Part shown: one piece after another, positions 1 to 8,767 of the stretch | Layout of the letters: the number at the start of each line of letters is the position of its first letter | How positions within the stretch are numbered: the first letter of the stretch is position 1 | Assembly: GCA_910575245.1 (NCBI GenBank) | Contig: CAJTEN010000022.1 | Location: 1 to 64,000, forward strand | Length of the DNA: 64,000 nt | DNA from: Clostridia bacterium | GTDB taxonomy: Bacteria > Bacillota > Clostridia > Lachnospirales > Lachnospiraceae | Direction: 5' to 3' | Notes under the pieces: generated by a model | Database searches by the model: none | The model's input: only the letters and a program-made list of their open reading frames with translations | What the model was told of the DNA's origin: nothing | Position numbers and translations under genes: made by a program

Positions 1-53
1 TATAGAACAACGGCCGTTGTCTCGCAGGCAGCAATGTCTTACCTCACATTTTT

Positions 54-80
54 ACCGGATAATTTCGTCCGGTTTTAATT
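54..80 (+). terminator. weak hairpin, possible terminator of an upstream gene
   Basis: Inverted repeat ACCGGA/TCCGGT around an 8-nt loop, followed by a T-rich stretch. It would end a transcript entering from the left of the window. The stem is only 6 bp, so this is tentative. Confidence 0.3.
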
Positions 81-109
81 TGAGACTAGGCTCACGGATT
101 CAGGGATAC

Positions 110-475
110 CAAAAGCATGGAGGAATTCCTTTAACAAGAGAAGCTCTCCGTTGGAGGAAAGTTCTCCTCCCTCAAAATTAACTATAAATCGATTATTGCA
201 TTTGAACTGGATGGGTATGAATATATAGGAAGGGTGGATGAAGAATTATTATGAGCTTCTACAGGAGATACATTTTATCTGGTGTGAGGCGAAGGATTAG
301 CGGAGAAGTATGGAAAAATGGAAAACGGCAGGTTAAACTTGTTATATAAAACCATTGACTTTAGACGATTATAAAAAAGTCGAGATAAACAGGATTTACC
401 ATTACAAACCGATAGAAGTAAGGGAAGGTATAAGGAAGGCTACGAGTTCAAGGAACTGGAACTGTAATTAAGAAG
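110..475 (+). pseudogene. decayed coding sequence, unknown family
   Basis: The first 700 bases hold no intact gene. One frame reads as plausible protein (around 200-370, with segments such as AFELDGYEYIGRVDEELL) but is interrupted by in-frame stops at about 250 and 285. The reading continues in another frame (DDYKKVEINRIYHYKPIEV) up to a stop near 470. This is what a gene eroded by stops and a frameshift looks like. I do not recognise the family; a transposon-associated protein is possible given the remnants elsewhere in this half of the window. Confidence 0.3.
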
Positions 476-559
476 TGCCAATCCATAACCAGTTTCTGGT
501 TTAGAATGACATTTTTTACATTTATGCTGTTTATTGGTAATATAATCTGGCGGTTTTTA

Positions 560-588
560 TTGTTTTATAAGTGAATTTATTGTAAAAT
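560..588 (+). promoter_or_regulatory. putative sigma-A promoter of the surface-polymer locus
   Basis: TTGTTT at 560-565, a 17-bp spacer, and TAAAAT at 583-588. It lies about 115 bp before the first gene of the polymer locus. The -35 match is moderate, so this is a prediction only. Confidence 0.4.
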
Positions 589-702
589 ATACAAGTTGAA
601 TGTGGTGCAGAAAAGGAATAGAATCCAAATAGGCAGTTGAAGAGAAAATGCTGCACATACATATATAATAAAATATTGAAATCTGACTTAGGAAATAAAT
701 AA

Positions 703-1302
703 ATGAGAAAACGATGTATAAAAATCCTGGTTTTATTTATAGCCAGTTGCAGTATTGCTTATTTGACCGGACAGAAAGTTGTTCTTCCGTTGACAGCCCA
801 GAAGGCTGAGCAGAATATACAGCAAAACAAGCAACAGGAAGAACGGCCTGATTCAGGAATATATGATTTGATTGCGAACTTTTCAGAATTATCACTTACA
901 GGAGAGAGTGAGACAGACGATAATCCCTGGGGAAGGAATCTTACAATCTTTGAGGATGAGGAACGTGGGACATGCATTCTGATGACTCCTGGAACTGAAA
1001 TTGCTGTGCAATATGTAGTGCAGGAACAGGAGACGCTTACTTGGAGTTGTAATATTCATCCATGGATGGCTGAGGTCAGTGACGGTGTTGACCTGACTAT
1101 TATAGTGAGTAGTATGGATAAAGACATACAGGAAGTCTCAAAGACATATCAGGTGGTTCCAGCAGACATATATGAAAATGACGGTATTTCTCTTGTTGAG
1201 TTTCAGGGTTCAGAAGTTCGGATAACTTTCGTTGTCAGCAATGGAGCCAATAATGATTCCTCCGGAGACTGGCTGGTGTTTAATCGATTAATGATACAGT
1301 AA
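703..1302 (+). CDS. membrane-anchored exported protein of unknown function
   Basis: A 199-residue protein with a positively charged N-terminus (MRKRCIK) and one hydrophobic segment at about residues 7-24. There is no clear signal peptidase site and no lipobox Cys followed by an acidic linker, so a signal anchor is most likely. The rest is acidic and beta-rich in appearance (alternating hydrophobic stretches, several Trp), suggesting a folded extracellular domain. It stands first in the polymer locus, 21 bp before the ABC exporter permease, and is probably co-transcribed with it. I do not recognise the family. A role in polymer export or envelope attachment is inferred from position alone. Confidence 0.6.
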   Translation: MRKRCIKILVLFIASCSIAYLTGQKVVLPLTAQKAEQNIQQNKQQEERPDSGIYDLIANFSELSLTGESETDDNPWGRNLTIFEDEERGTCILMTPGTEIAVQYVVQEQETLTWSCNIHPWMAEVSDGVDLTIIVSSMDKDIQEVSKTYQVVPADIYENDGISLVEFQGSEVRITFVVSNGANNDSSGDWLVFNRLMIQ

Positions 1303-1323
1303 AATATAATTTGGAGATAATCT

Positions 1324-2124
1324 ATGCTTCATATATTTAAAGACGCAAAAGATATATGGGAAAGAAGAGAACTGATCCTGACGTTGGCAGAAGCTGACTT
1401 TAAGAAGAAATTTGTGGGTTCTTTTCTTGGTATTTTCTGGATGTTTATACAGCCGATTATTACAGTTTTGATTTATTTTTTTGTATTTCAGCTTGGATTC
1501 CGGTCGCAGCCGGTATCTGAGGTGCCATATGTATTGTGGCTGATTCCGGGTATTGTACCATGGTTTTTTTTTAATGAAGCCTGGGGCGGGGCGACGAATT
1601 GCCTATATGAATACCAACATCTGGTTAAGAAGATGGTCTTTAAGGTAAGTATCTTGCCGATTATTAAGGTAGTGTCTTCTCTGTTCATTCATTTGATCTT
1701 TATCTGGATCATGATTATCGTCTATCTGCTCTTTGGAGTGCAGCCGTCACTTTGGTGGATTCAGATATTTTACTATACGTTTTGTACGCTGTTTCTGGTA
1801 TTGGGTTTATCATATATCACGGCATCAGCCAATGCATTCTTTAAGGACATGGGGCAGACGGTGCAGATTTTATTACAGATTGGAATGTGGCTTGCGCCGA
1901 TTATGTGGTCGGAGACGATGTTTCCTGTAAGGTTCCGCTTTGTGATTAAACTTAATCCGGTTTATTATCTGGTGCAGGGTTACAGAGATTGCTTCATCAC
2001 CCATGAGGGATTTTGGGAACATCCTCAGTTGACGGTTTATTTCTGGTGTATTGTCTTGATTATCTTTGGAATAGGAATGAATTTATTTAAGAGATTGAAG
2101 CCCCATTTTGCAGATGTTTTGTAG
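1324..2124 (+). CDS. ABC-2 type polysaccharide/teichoic acid export permease (Wzm/TagG-like)
   Basis: A 266-residue integral membrane protein matching the ABC-2 permease family that exports O-antigen, capsule or teichoic acid. The amphipathic N-terminus (WERRELILTLAEADFKKKF) precedes the first of about six membrane segments, as in Wzm/TagG. The conserved LAPIMW segment and the LNPVYYLVQGYRDC segment before the last helix are typical of the family, as is the length. GGAG precedes the ATG. The stop is 9 bp from the ATPase start, so the two subunits are translated together. Its function with the next gene is ATP-driven export of an undecaprenyl-linked polymer across the cytoplasmic membrane; the exact polymer is not determined by sequence. 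Confidence 0.88.
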   Translation: MLHIFKDAKDIWERRELILTLAEADFKKKFVGSFLGIFWMFIQPIITVLIYFFVFQLGFRSQPVSEVPYVLWLIPGIVPWFFFNEAWGGATNCLYEYQHLVKKMVFKVSILPIIKVVSSLFIHLIFIWIMIIVYLLFGVQPSLWWIQIFYYTFCTLFLVLGLSYITASANAFFKDMGQTVQILLQIGMWLAPIMWSETMFPVRFRFVIKLNPVYYLVQGYRDCFITHEGFWEHPQLTVYFWCIVLIIFGIGMNLFKRLKPHFADVL

Positions 2125-2133
2125 GGAGAAAGT

Positions 2134-3456
2134 ATGAGTGCTATCAATGTTGAGAATCTGACCAAAATATATAAATTATATAAAGACCCGAAAGATAGAT
2201 TCAAGGAGGCTGTTAGTCCTTTTAAAAAGGTGTATTCTGAGCCTTTCTATGCACTGAGAGATATTTCGTTCAAGGTAGAAAAGGGAGAAACGGTAGGGAT
2301 CATCGGAACAAATGGTTCCGGTAAATCTACAATTCTTAAGATCATAACAGGAGTAATCAGGCCCACAGAGGGACACGTGGAAGTAAACGGTAAAGTGTCT
2401 GCATTGCTGGAACTTGGAGCCGGTTTTGATATGGAGTATTCTGGTGTAGAGAATATCTTTATGAATGGGGCGGTGCTTGGATTTACCAGAGAGCAGATGG
2501 AGCAGAAGAAGGATGAGATTCTGGAATTCGCGGATATCGGAGATTTTGTGTATCAGCCGGTTAAGACATATTCCAGCGGTATGCTTGTGAGACTTGCCTT
2601 TGCTTTGGCAATTAACGTAGATCCTGAGATTTTGATTATAGATGAGGCGCTGGCGGTAGGGGATGCTTTTTTCCAGGCGAAGTGTTTTCACAAGTTAGAG
2701 GAGATCAAGGCGTGTGGAACTACTATATTATTTGTGTCTCATGATATTGTATCAGTTAAGAAACTGTGTTCCCGGGCTGTCTGGATTGAAAAAGGAACGC
2801 TGCGTGAAATCGGGCCGTCCGGAGAAGTGTGCGAAAAATATATGAGCGCGCAGATCATTAGGACGAATAAGGAAAATGAAAAGATTCTGGCACAGATGAA
2901 GCCGGAAGAGCACGATGATGTGGAAAATCATCTGGAGAAGGATAAAATAGTTCATTTTCCGCGGTTTGTAACTGAGCATGCGGAAGCAATGACGACTACA
3001 GGCAGGGCAGAACTGTTATCATTTTATGTTGTTGATGATGAAGGTAGAGAAGTTAATCTGCTGGAGACGAGGAAGACTTATAAATTTGGGATTGTGGGAA
3101 AATTTAATGATGATATTGAGCGTGCGTTATTTGGATTTGAATTGGAAGACCTCAAAGGTGTCAGAATATTTGGAATCAACAATTTTATGCAGCAAAAGAG
3201 TATAGCCAAAGCAAAAAAAGGTATGGTGTATGAGGTTTCCTTTAAATTCGAACTTCCCAGATTCCATAAAGGAGAGTATCTTGTAACGCCTGCGATAGCA
3301 GCAGGGACGCAGGATAATCATATTGTGCTTGTAAGAGCCCATAACTGCCAGACGATAGTTATTGATAATGACGGATATAATACTGCTATGCTGGAACTGG
3401 ATGCTGAGACAAGTATATGTGAGTATGATAGCAGACTTGTTGAGATAGACGGATAG
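2134..3456 (+). CDS. ABC polysaccharide exporter ATPase with C-terminal carbohydrate-binding domain (Wzt-like)
   Basis: A 440-residue ATPase partner of the preceding permease. The nucleotide-binding domain occupies about residues 1-245: Walker A GTNGSGKST (about 57-65), signature YSSGMLVRLAFALA (about 148-161), Walker B ILIIDEALAVGD and a switch His in FVSHD. The region from about 290 to 440 is a beta-rich extension (FYVVDDEGREVNLLE to the end) like the Wzt C-terminal domain, which in characterised systems recognises the modified non-reducing end of the polymer before export. This makes it likely that one of the modifying enzymes in the locus makes the chain terminus that licenses export. The N-terminal MSAINVENLTKIYKLY is typical of TagH/Wzt. 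Confidence 0.9.
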   Translation: MSAINVENLTKIYKLYKDPKDRFKEAVSPFKKVYSEPFYALRDISFKVEKGETVGIIGTNGSGKSTILKIITGVIRPTEGHVEVNGKVSALLELGAGFDMEYSGVENIFMNGAVLGFTREQMEQKKDEILEFADIGDFVYQPVKTYSSGMLVRLAFALAINVDPEILIIDEALAVGDAFFQAKCFHKLEEIKACGTTILFVSHDIVSVKKLCSRAVWIEKGTLREIGPSGEVCEKYMSAQIIRTNKENEKILAQMKPEEHDDVENHLEKDKIVHFPRFVTEHAEAMTTTGRAELLSFYVVDDEGREVNLLETRKTYKFGIVGKFNDDIERALFGFELEDLKGVRIFGINNFMQQKSIAKAKKGMVYEVSFKFELPRFHKGEYLVTPAIAAGTQDNHIVLVRAHNCQTIVIDNDGYNTAMLELDAETSICEYDSRLVEIDG

Positions 3457-3524
3457 AGGGTCTTAATCGTCTGCTGATTAATGTTATATTTGATGTCGGC
3501 AAGGAGTATGCGAGGAGAAAAGCA

Positions 3525-5045
3525 ATGAAAAAAAGGCATATATTACCATTGATAATGATAGTGATTTTATTTGTGGGTGGTTGTTCTGCTGAGAAAAGCG
3601 TAACAAGAACCGAAGAAAATGCTAAAGAAGTTTTTTCACTTGTAGATAGTGCAAAAGTGGCAGAAGGCGGCGGATATGAGATCCTCAGCGGTTTTGGAGG
3701 AGAAACACCGGTTATAACTACAGCGGAAAATACGTGGGAGTCAAAAGATGTTCTTAATCCATCTGTTATGATATGGAAAGGTAAATACTATAACTACTAT
3801 TCTGGGTGGGATGGGGATGTCTGGAGAACCGGATTGGCAATTTCAGAGGATGGTATAAGTTGGGATAAAATAGAGAATAATCCGGTTTTGGATATCAGAA
3901 ATGACAGTTGGGATTCATCTTATATTGCTGCTAACGGAAGCGCGGTAGTATTTCAAGACAAGATTTACTACTTTTATCATGGCATAAATACGGATACTGA
4001 GACATCGGCTATAGGGTTAGCGATTTCAGATGATGCCGAAAAGTTTGAGGAAAGGACTGAGACTCCTGTTTTATCCGGGGGGGGGCAATCAGAGTGGGAT
4101 TGTGCCGGGGTTGCGGATCCATACGTGATATATTTTAATGGCAAATTGTATATGTATTATCTAGGACAAAATGACAAAGGAATACAGAGACTGGGAGTGG
4201 CGGTATCGGAAAATGGTATTGACTGGATAAAATACGCTAACAATCCGATAATGGATGTGGGAGCCAAAGGTGCCTTTGACGAAAATGGATTAGGTGAGCC
4301 GAGTGTGGTTTACCAAGCACCATATTTTTATATGCTTTATACTGGAAGGAATGCGATGGAGCAAAGAAATATTGGAGTAGCGATATCTTTGGATGGAGTT
4401 ACCTGGAAGAAATTGAATTATCAAGGAATTGTGGATTTGTCAAAAAATGTTTGGAACAATCAGGTTATTTGTGATACATCTTTAATTAGAGATGATGATG
4501 GAAAATATAATGTCTGGTATGGCGGCGGTAATGTGCCGTCCCCAGATCAGAATTTAAACGGACAGATTGGAATGTTCGTGATCGATTTGGATGGAATGAC
4601 GGACGCTACATGCTTTGATGTAAACAGTGATTGGAGTAACACTTCGGTAGATAGCACCGACTTTCTAATTGGGAGTTATGAAATTGAAGGAGATAAAGGT
4701 AATCGGTCTGTGTGGTGCTCGGATAATGTTTCAATTGTACTAAAAAATAAGCATGATACAGATCATGTATGTATAAACGGCTATTTACCGTTGGATATAC
4801 ACCAAAAAGCAGGAAAAGAATCAGTTCAGCTTTCTTTTTACCTAAATGAATTACTGGTGGAAGAAAGAGAGTTCCTTGAATCAGAGGTATTTGAAGTTGA
4901 ACTGCCAAAAACTAATGATATTAAAAATGCAGAAGATATTATAGTACAAATTAAAGCATCTTCTTGTGTTATACCTACAGAGCATCAAATATCAGAGGAT
5001 GAACGAGAACTTAGCTGGATTGTAAATGAGATTAAACAAAACTAG
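3525..5045 (+). CDS. beta-propeller lipoprotein, GH43/GH32-superfamily-like, containing a G9 tract
   Basis: A 506-residue lipoprotein. The signal peptide ends in a lipobox (FVGGC, Cys about 20), so it should be anchored on the outer face of the membrane. Residues about 60-360 contain four blade-like repeats of the form GLAISEDGISWDKIENNPV, each followed by a Tyr-rich strand (KYYNYYSGW, KLYMYYLGQ, FYMLYTGR), as in five-bladed propeller glycosidases and related sugar-binding proteins. I could not assign a full set of catalytic acids, so enzymatic activity is uncertain. A run of nine G residues (4077-4085) encodes Gly-Gly-Gly inside the second repeat and is in frame here; gain or loss of one G would truncate the protein at about one third of its length. 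It sits between the exporter and the large glycosyltransferase, so a role in polymer processing or binding at the surface is inferred. Confidence 0.75.
   Translation: MKKRHILPLIMIVILFVGGCSAEKSVTRTEENAKEVFSLVDSAKVAEGGGYEILSGFGGETPVITTAENTWESKDVLNPSVMIWKGKYYNYYSGWDGDVWRTGLAISEDGISWDKIENNPVLDIRNDSWDSSYIAANGSAVVFQDKIYYFYHGINTDTETSAIGLAISDDAEKFEERTETPVLSGGGQSEWDCAGVADPYVIYFNGKLYMYYLGQNDKGIQRLGVAVSENGIDWIKYANNPIMDVGAKGAFDENGLGEPSVVYQAPYFYMLYTGRNAMEQRNIGVAISLDGVTWKKLNYQGIVDLSKNVWNNQVICDTSLIRDDDGKYNVWYGGGNVPSPDQNLNGQIGMFVIDLDGMTDATCFDVNSDWSNTSVDSTDFLIGSYEIEGDKGNRSVWCSDNVSIVLKNKHDTDHVCINGYLPLDIHQKAGKESVQLSFYLNELLVEEREFLESEVFEVELPKTNDIKNAEDIIVQIKASSCVIPTEHQISEDERELSWIVNEIKQN
4077..4085 (+). repeat. poly-G tract (G9) inside the propeller lipoprotein gene
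   Basis: Nine consecutive G on the coding strand, read as three GGG codons in the current frame. Homopolymeric G tracts of this length are classic slippage sites for on/off switching of surface genes. Confidence 0.85.
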
Positions 5046-5113
5046 CAGGTAGACAGTGAATGAATCCATGACAGTAAATAGAATGAATTGTTATGCTGAT
5101 GGAGAGATGATAA

Positions 5114-8100
5114 ATGGAAAAGGACAATGCCAGTCAATTATTCACCGGAGAAAGGTTTATACCGGGTATAGAAGATGACAAATTAAAAATGGAGCACTAT
5201 CAAAGATACCTTAGTGTTCGGAATCTTGTACAGGATAAGGTGGTATTAGATGCGGCCTGTGGAGAGGGATATGGCAGTAATATTATTGCATCTGTGGCAA
5301 GAGACGTAACAGGATTGGATATAGATGGAGATACCATTGAACGTGCAAAAGTTAATTATGGACAGCAGGATAATCTGCACTTTTTGCAAGGAACTATTGA
5401 GAAGATTCCGCTAGGGAATGAGAGTGTAGATGTTGTTGTATCGTTTGAGACGATAGAGCATGTTTCGGAGCAGATTCAGCAGACCTTTTTGGAAGAAATT
5501 GCAAGAGTGCTAAAAAAAGATGGCATTCTGATTATGTCTACTCCTAATAAGAAAATATATTCGGATTTATTTAATTACAAGAATGAATTTCATGTGAAAG
5601 AGTTTTATCATAATGAGTTCCTTGCGTTTCTGCATGAAAAGTTTAAATATATTAAACTTTTTAACCAGGCATTTCAGATCGTGTCTATGATTAGCGCATG
5701 TGAAGGGCAGAATGGTGAAGTAGCATATTGTACAGACAACCAGGATTATATTCAAAATGGAAAATATTATATTGCAGTTGCGTCTAATGCATCAGTGAAT
5801 GCTGATACTTTTGCGTCCGTATATATTAATCGTTTCGGAGAGTATGAGGAAAATATTCAGCGTATACTTACGCTACAAGCAGAAGAAGAAGGCAGAAATC
5901 AACATATAGCGAGACTGGATGAAGAATTGGATGCGGCAGGCAAACGCATTGTGGAATTGCAGGATGAGGATGCGAGGAAAAATTTGCATATTCAGGAACT
6001 GGATAAGCAGATTGGCGGACTGGAACAGCAAAAGGGTGAGCTAATTCAACAAAAAGATGAATTGCAACAGCAAAAAGACGAATTACAACAGCAAAAAGAC
6101 GGATTACAACAGCAAAAAGACAGATTGTGCATACAATATGAAGAATTGAATGGGCACTACAATGAGGCGACTCGTCAGAATAATGAGTTGAATCAACAGA
6201 ATAGTAAGCTGGAACAGCGAAATGGCGAACTAGGGCAGCGGAACAATCAATTGAACCAACAAATAGAGGATTTACAGCAAATTGTCCGAAATAAAGAGGG
6301 ACATATAGAACTGTTGCTGGAGGTAGAACGGAAATATGAGCATGAAAAGATGACGCATGCTTATAAGATCGCAAAGAAGATGCAAAAAGTGGGAAATTGG
6401 CTTTTGCCGCTTAACAGCCGAAGAAGATTTTTTGCACGCGTTCTTTTCAATGTAGTTCGTCATCCAAGATTAATGTTTCATGTTATTAACCCTAAAAGAA
6501 TCAAAAATTACTTGAAATATATAAAATTGGAGGGAATGGAAGGAGTTAAGCGACGCTATGAGGAGGCTGTTGACATAGACCGCATGCAGATGGATCCGTC
6601 GTGCCGCCTGGATTTAGAACTTGAGAAGGTCAGCAGTGCGTCATCAACAGACAGCAAGGTAGCAGAGGATTATGAAGAAATGGAATTTCCTTTATATGCG
6701 CATCCGATTGTGTCTATTATCATACCGGTATATAATGAATTTGATTATACCTATAATTGTTTGAAGTCTATTCTGAAAAATTCCGGGGATATTGCGTATG
6801 AGATCCTGATTGCCAACGATTGTTCTACTGACGTGACCAAAGAGGTAGGAAAGATTGCTAAGAATGTGCGGTTGATCACGACTGAAAAGAATGTCAGGTT
6901 TCTGCTAAATTGTAACCATGCGGCACAGTATGCGAAAGGAAAGTATATTCTCTTCTTGAATAATGATACGCAGGTGCAGGGAAACTGGCTTGGGCCGTTG
7001 GTAAATCTGATTGAGCAGGATGAAAGGATTGGGATGGTTGGTTCTAAACTTGTCTATCCGGATGGATTTCTGCAAGAAGCAGGAGGCATTGTGTGGAAGG
7101 ATGGGTCAGCGTGGAATTATGGCAATCGGAAAAGCCCGGAGGATCCCGAATATAATTATGTGAAGGAAGTAGACTATATTTCTGGTGCGGCTATTATGAT
7201 TAGAAAAGCACTTTGGGAAGAAATCGGTGGGTTTGATGAAAGATTTGCTCCGGCGTATTATGAAGATACAGATCTAGCTTTTGAAGTCAGAAGGAAGGAT
7301 TACAAAGTATTTTATCAACCATTATCTGTTGCAGTACATTTCGAAGGTGTTTCAAACGGAACGGACATAGAGAGTGGATTGAAACAATATCAGAAAGTAA
7401 ATTATCAGAAGTTTTATGACAAGTGGAAAGACATCCTGAATAAAGAGCATGAACCTAACGGAGTGAATGTATTTACGGCGAAAGACAGGAGTAATCATAA
7501 AAGACATATTCTTGTTGTGGATCATTATGTACCGCACCATGATCAGGATGCAGGGGGGAAATGTACTTATATGTATTTGAAGCTGTTCGTAAAGATGGGA
7601 CTTCAGGTAACTTTTATTGGTGATAATTTCTATAAGCATGAGCCCTATACAACAGAATTAAATCAGATGGGCATAGAAGTATTATATGGCAATTTTTATT
7701 TCAATAACTGGCAGCAATGGTTAAAGGATAATAGCCATTATTTTGATTATATTTATTTACAGCGTCCGCATATTGCTGCAAAATATATTGACTTGGTAAG
7801 ACAGCATTCCGAGGCAAAGATATTTTATTTTGCGCATGATCTTCATCATATCAGGGAGTATAGAGAGTATGAGATGACGAAGGATCCGGCGAAACTGGCT
7901 TCCTCTGAGCATTGGAAAGAAATAGAGTATGATTTGTTTGGTAAAGCAGATGTAGGGCATGTAGTAGGTTCTTACGAACAGGAAATTATGCAGAAGGTGT
8001 TTCCGAATAAATCAATTCGAAATATTCCGTTGTATATTTATGATGAGATTTTGGCAGATATCAACAAGAATTTTGCGGAGAGAAGTGATATCTTATACGT

Positions 8101-8602
8101 AGGTGGATTTGGGCATCCACCTAATGTTGATGCTGTTTTATGGTTTGCGAGAGAGGTGTTTCCAGATGTACTAAGGAAGTATCCTGATATGGTTTGGCAT
8201 GTGGTTGGCGGCAAAGTGCCTAAAGAAGTCGCTGAATTAGCGTCTGACAATATCATTATTGAAGGGTTTGTATCTGATGAAGTATTAGAAAAACTTTATC
8301 GTAGTTGCCGTATGGCGGTGGTTCCGCTTCGATTCGGAGCTGGTGTCAAAGGGAAAGTTGTCGAGGCTGCCTATTTCCAGATACCGCTTGTGACTACTTC
8401 TATAGGTGCGGAAGGTTTACCAATGGAAGATCAGTCGATGGTAGTTGAAGATGATGGAATTAAAATGGCGGAGTTGATTTGCAGTTTATATGAGGATTAT
8501 GATAAATTGAAGTTGATGTCTGACAATGGAAGGAAATTTATCGAAAATAATTTTATGTTTTCAGAGGCGGAACGGATTATTAGGTTGGACATTGAAATGT
8601 AG
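5114..8602 (+). CDS. multidomain methyltransferase / coiled-coil / GT2 / GT4 glycosyltransferase
   Basis: A 1162-residue soluble protein with three catalytic modules. Residues 1 to about 230 form a class I SAM-dependent methyltransferase (VVLDAACGEGYGSNIIA for SAM binding, followed by GLDIDGDTI). Residues about 245-435 are a Gln/Glu/Lys-rich coiled coil with five near-identical heptads (LQQQKDE type). Residues about 530-775 form a GT2 glycosyltransferase (VSIIIPVYNEFDYT; FLNNDTQV as the metal-binding region; YYEDTDLAFEVRR acceptor-loop signature). Residues about 795-1162 resemble a GT4/GT-B enzyme (HHDQDAGG at the start; VVPLRFGAGVKGKVVEA as the donor-binding region). Such fusions extend and cap polymers at the membrane in Wzm/Wzt systems, with the coiled coil acting as a molecular ruler or scaffold. 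A methylated non-reducing end would fit the Wzt-like C-terminal domain. The order of action is inferred. Confidence 0.88.
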   Translation: MEKDNASQLFTGERFIPGIEDDKLKMEHYQRYLSVRNLVQDKVVLDAACGEGYGSNIIASVARDVTGLDIDGDTIERAKVNYGQQDNLHFLQGTIEKIPLGNESVDVVVSFETIEHVSEQIQQTFLEEIARVLKKDGILIMSTPNKKIYSDLFNYKNEFHVKEFYHNEFLAFLHEKFKYIKLFNQAFQIVSMISACEGQNGEVAYCTDNQDYIQNGKYYIAVASNASVNADTFASVYINRFGEYEENIQRILTLQAEEEGRNQHIARLDEELDAAGKRIVELQDEDARKNLHIQELDKQIGGLEQQKGELIQQKDELQQQKDELQQQKDGLQQQKDRLCIQYEELNGHYNEATRQNNELNQQNSKLEQRNGELGQRNNQLNQQIEDLQQIVRNKEGHIELLLEVERKYEHEKMTHAYKIAKKMQKVGNWLLPLNSRRRFFARVLFNVVRHPRLMFHVINPKRIKNYLKYIKLEGMEGVKRRYEEAVDIDRMQMDPSCRLDLELEKVSSASSTDSKVAEDYEEMEFPLYAHPIVSIIIPVYNEFDYTYNCLKSILKNSGDIAYEILIANDCSTDVTKEVGKIAKNVRLITTEKNVRFLLNCNHAAQYAKGKYILFLNNDTQVQGNWLGPLVNLIEQDERIGMVGSKLVYPDGFLQEAGGIVWKDGSAWNYGNRKSPEDPEYNYVKEVDYISGAAIMIRKALWEEIGGFDERFAPAYYEDTDLAFEVRRKDYKVFYQPLSVAVHFEGVSNGTDIESGLKQYQKVNYQKFYDKWKDILNKEHEPNGVNVFTAKDRSNHKRHILVVDHYVPHHDQDAGGKCTYMYLKLFVKMGLQVTFIGDNFYKHEPYTTELNQMGIEVLYGNFYFNNWQQWLKDNSHYFDYIYLQRPHIAAKYIDLVRQHSEAKIFYFAHDLHHIREYREYEMTKDPAKLASSEHWKEIEYDLFGKADVGHVVGSYEQEIMQKVFPNKSIRNIPLYIYDEILADINKNFAERSDILYVGGFGHPPNVDAVLWFAREVFPDVLRKYPDMVWHVVGGKVPKEVAELASDNIIIEGFVSDEVLEKLYRSCRMAVVPLRFGAGVKGKVVEAAYFQIPLVTTSIGAEGLPMEDQSMVVEDDGIKMAELICSLYEDYDKLKLMSDNGRKFIENNFMFSEAERIIRLDIEM
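6023..6128 (+). repeat. 21-bp tandem repeat encoding coiled-coil heptads
   Basis: About five consecutive 21-bp units, the middle ones nearly identical at DNA level, each encoding one heptad of the LQQQKDE type. Unit length equals one heptad, so copy-number change keeps the reading frame and lengthens or shortens the coiled coil of the glycosyltransferase fusion. Confidence 0.8.
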
Positions 8603-8611
8603 AATTTATTA

Positions 8612-8692
8612 ATGTAAAAGGTGTTAGTCTGAAAATAATAAAAAGGGCTTATAGGATCTGTCACCCGATTTTCTGACTAACACCATGTAAAA
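8612..8692. mobile_element. 65-bp palindromic element with 8-bp target duplication
   Basis: The element at 8620-8684 has 16-bp terminal inverted repeats (GGTGTTAGTCTGAAAA at the left, one mismatch at the right). It is bounded by identical 8-bp direct repeats ATGTAAAA at 8612-8619 and 8685-8692. This is the footprint of a transposition event by a family making 8-bp duplications. It encodes nothing, so it is a minimal non-autonomous element or an internally deleted IS. Confidence 0.7.
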
Positions 8693-8767
8693 AGCTGATA
8701 TGTTTTAGCATTGATCCTGACAAATATTAGTTTTTCATTTTTCTAATGCTTGGTATTCATATAACAT

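Noticed and set aside
6023-6128. CRISPR-like short repeats
   Set aside because: The repeat is contiguous, without spacers, and in frame in a coiled coil; no Cas gene was seen in the window.
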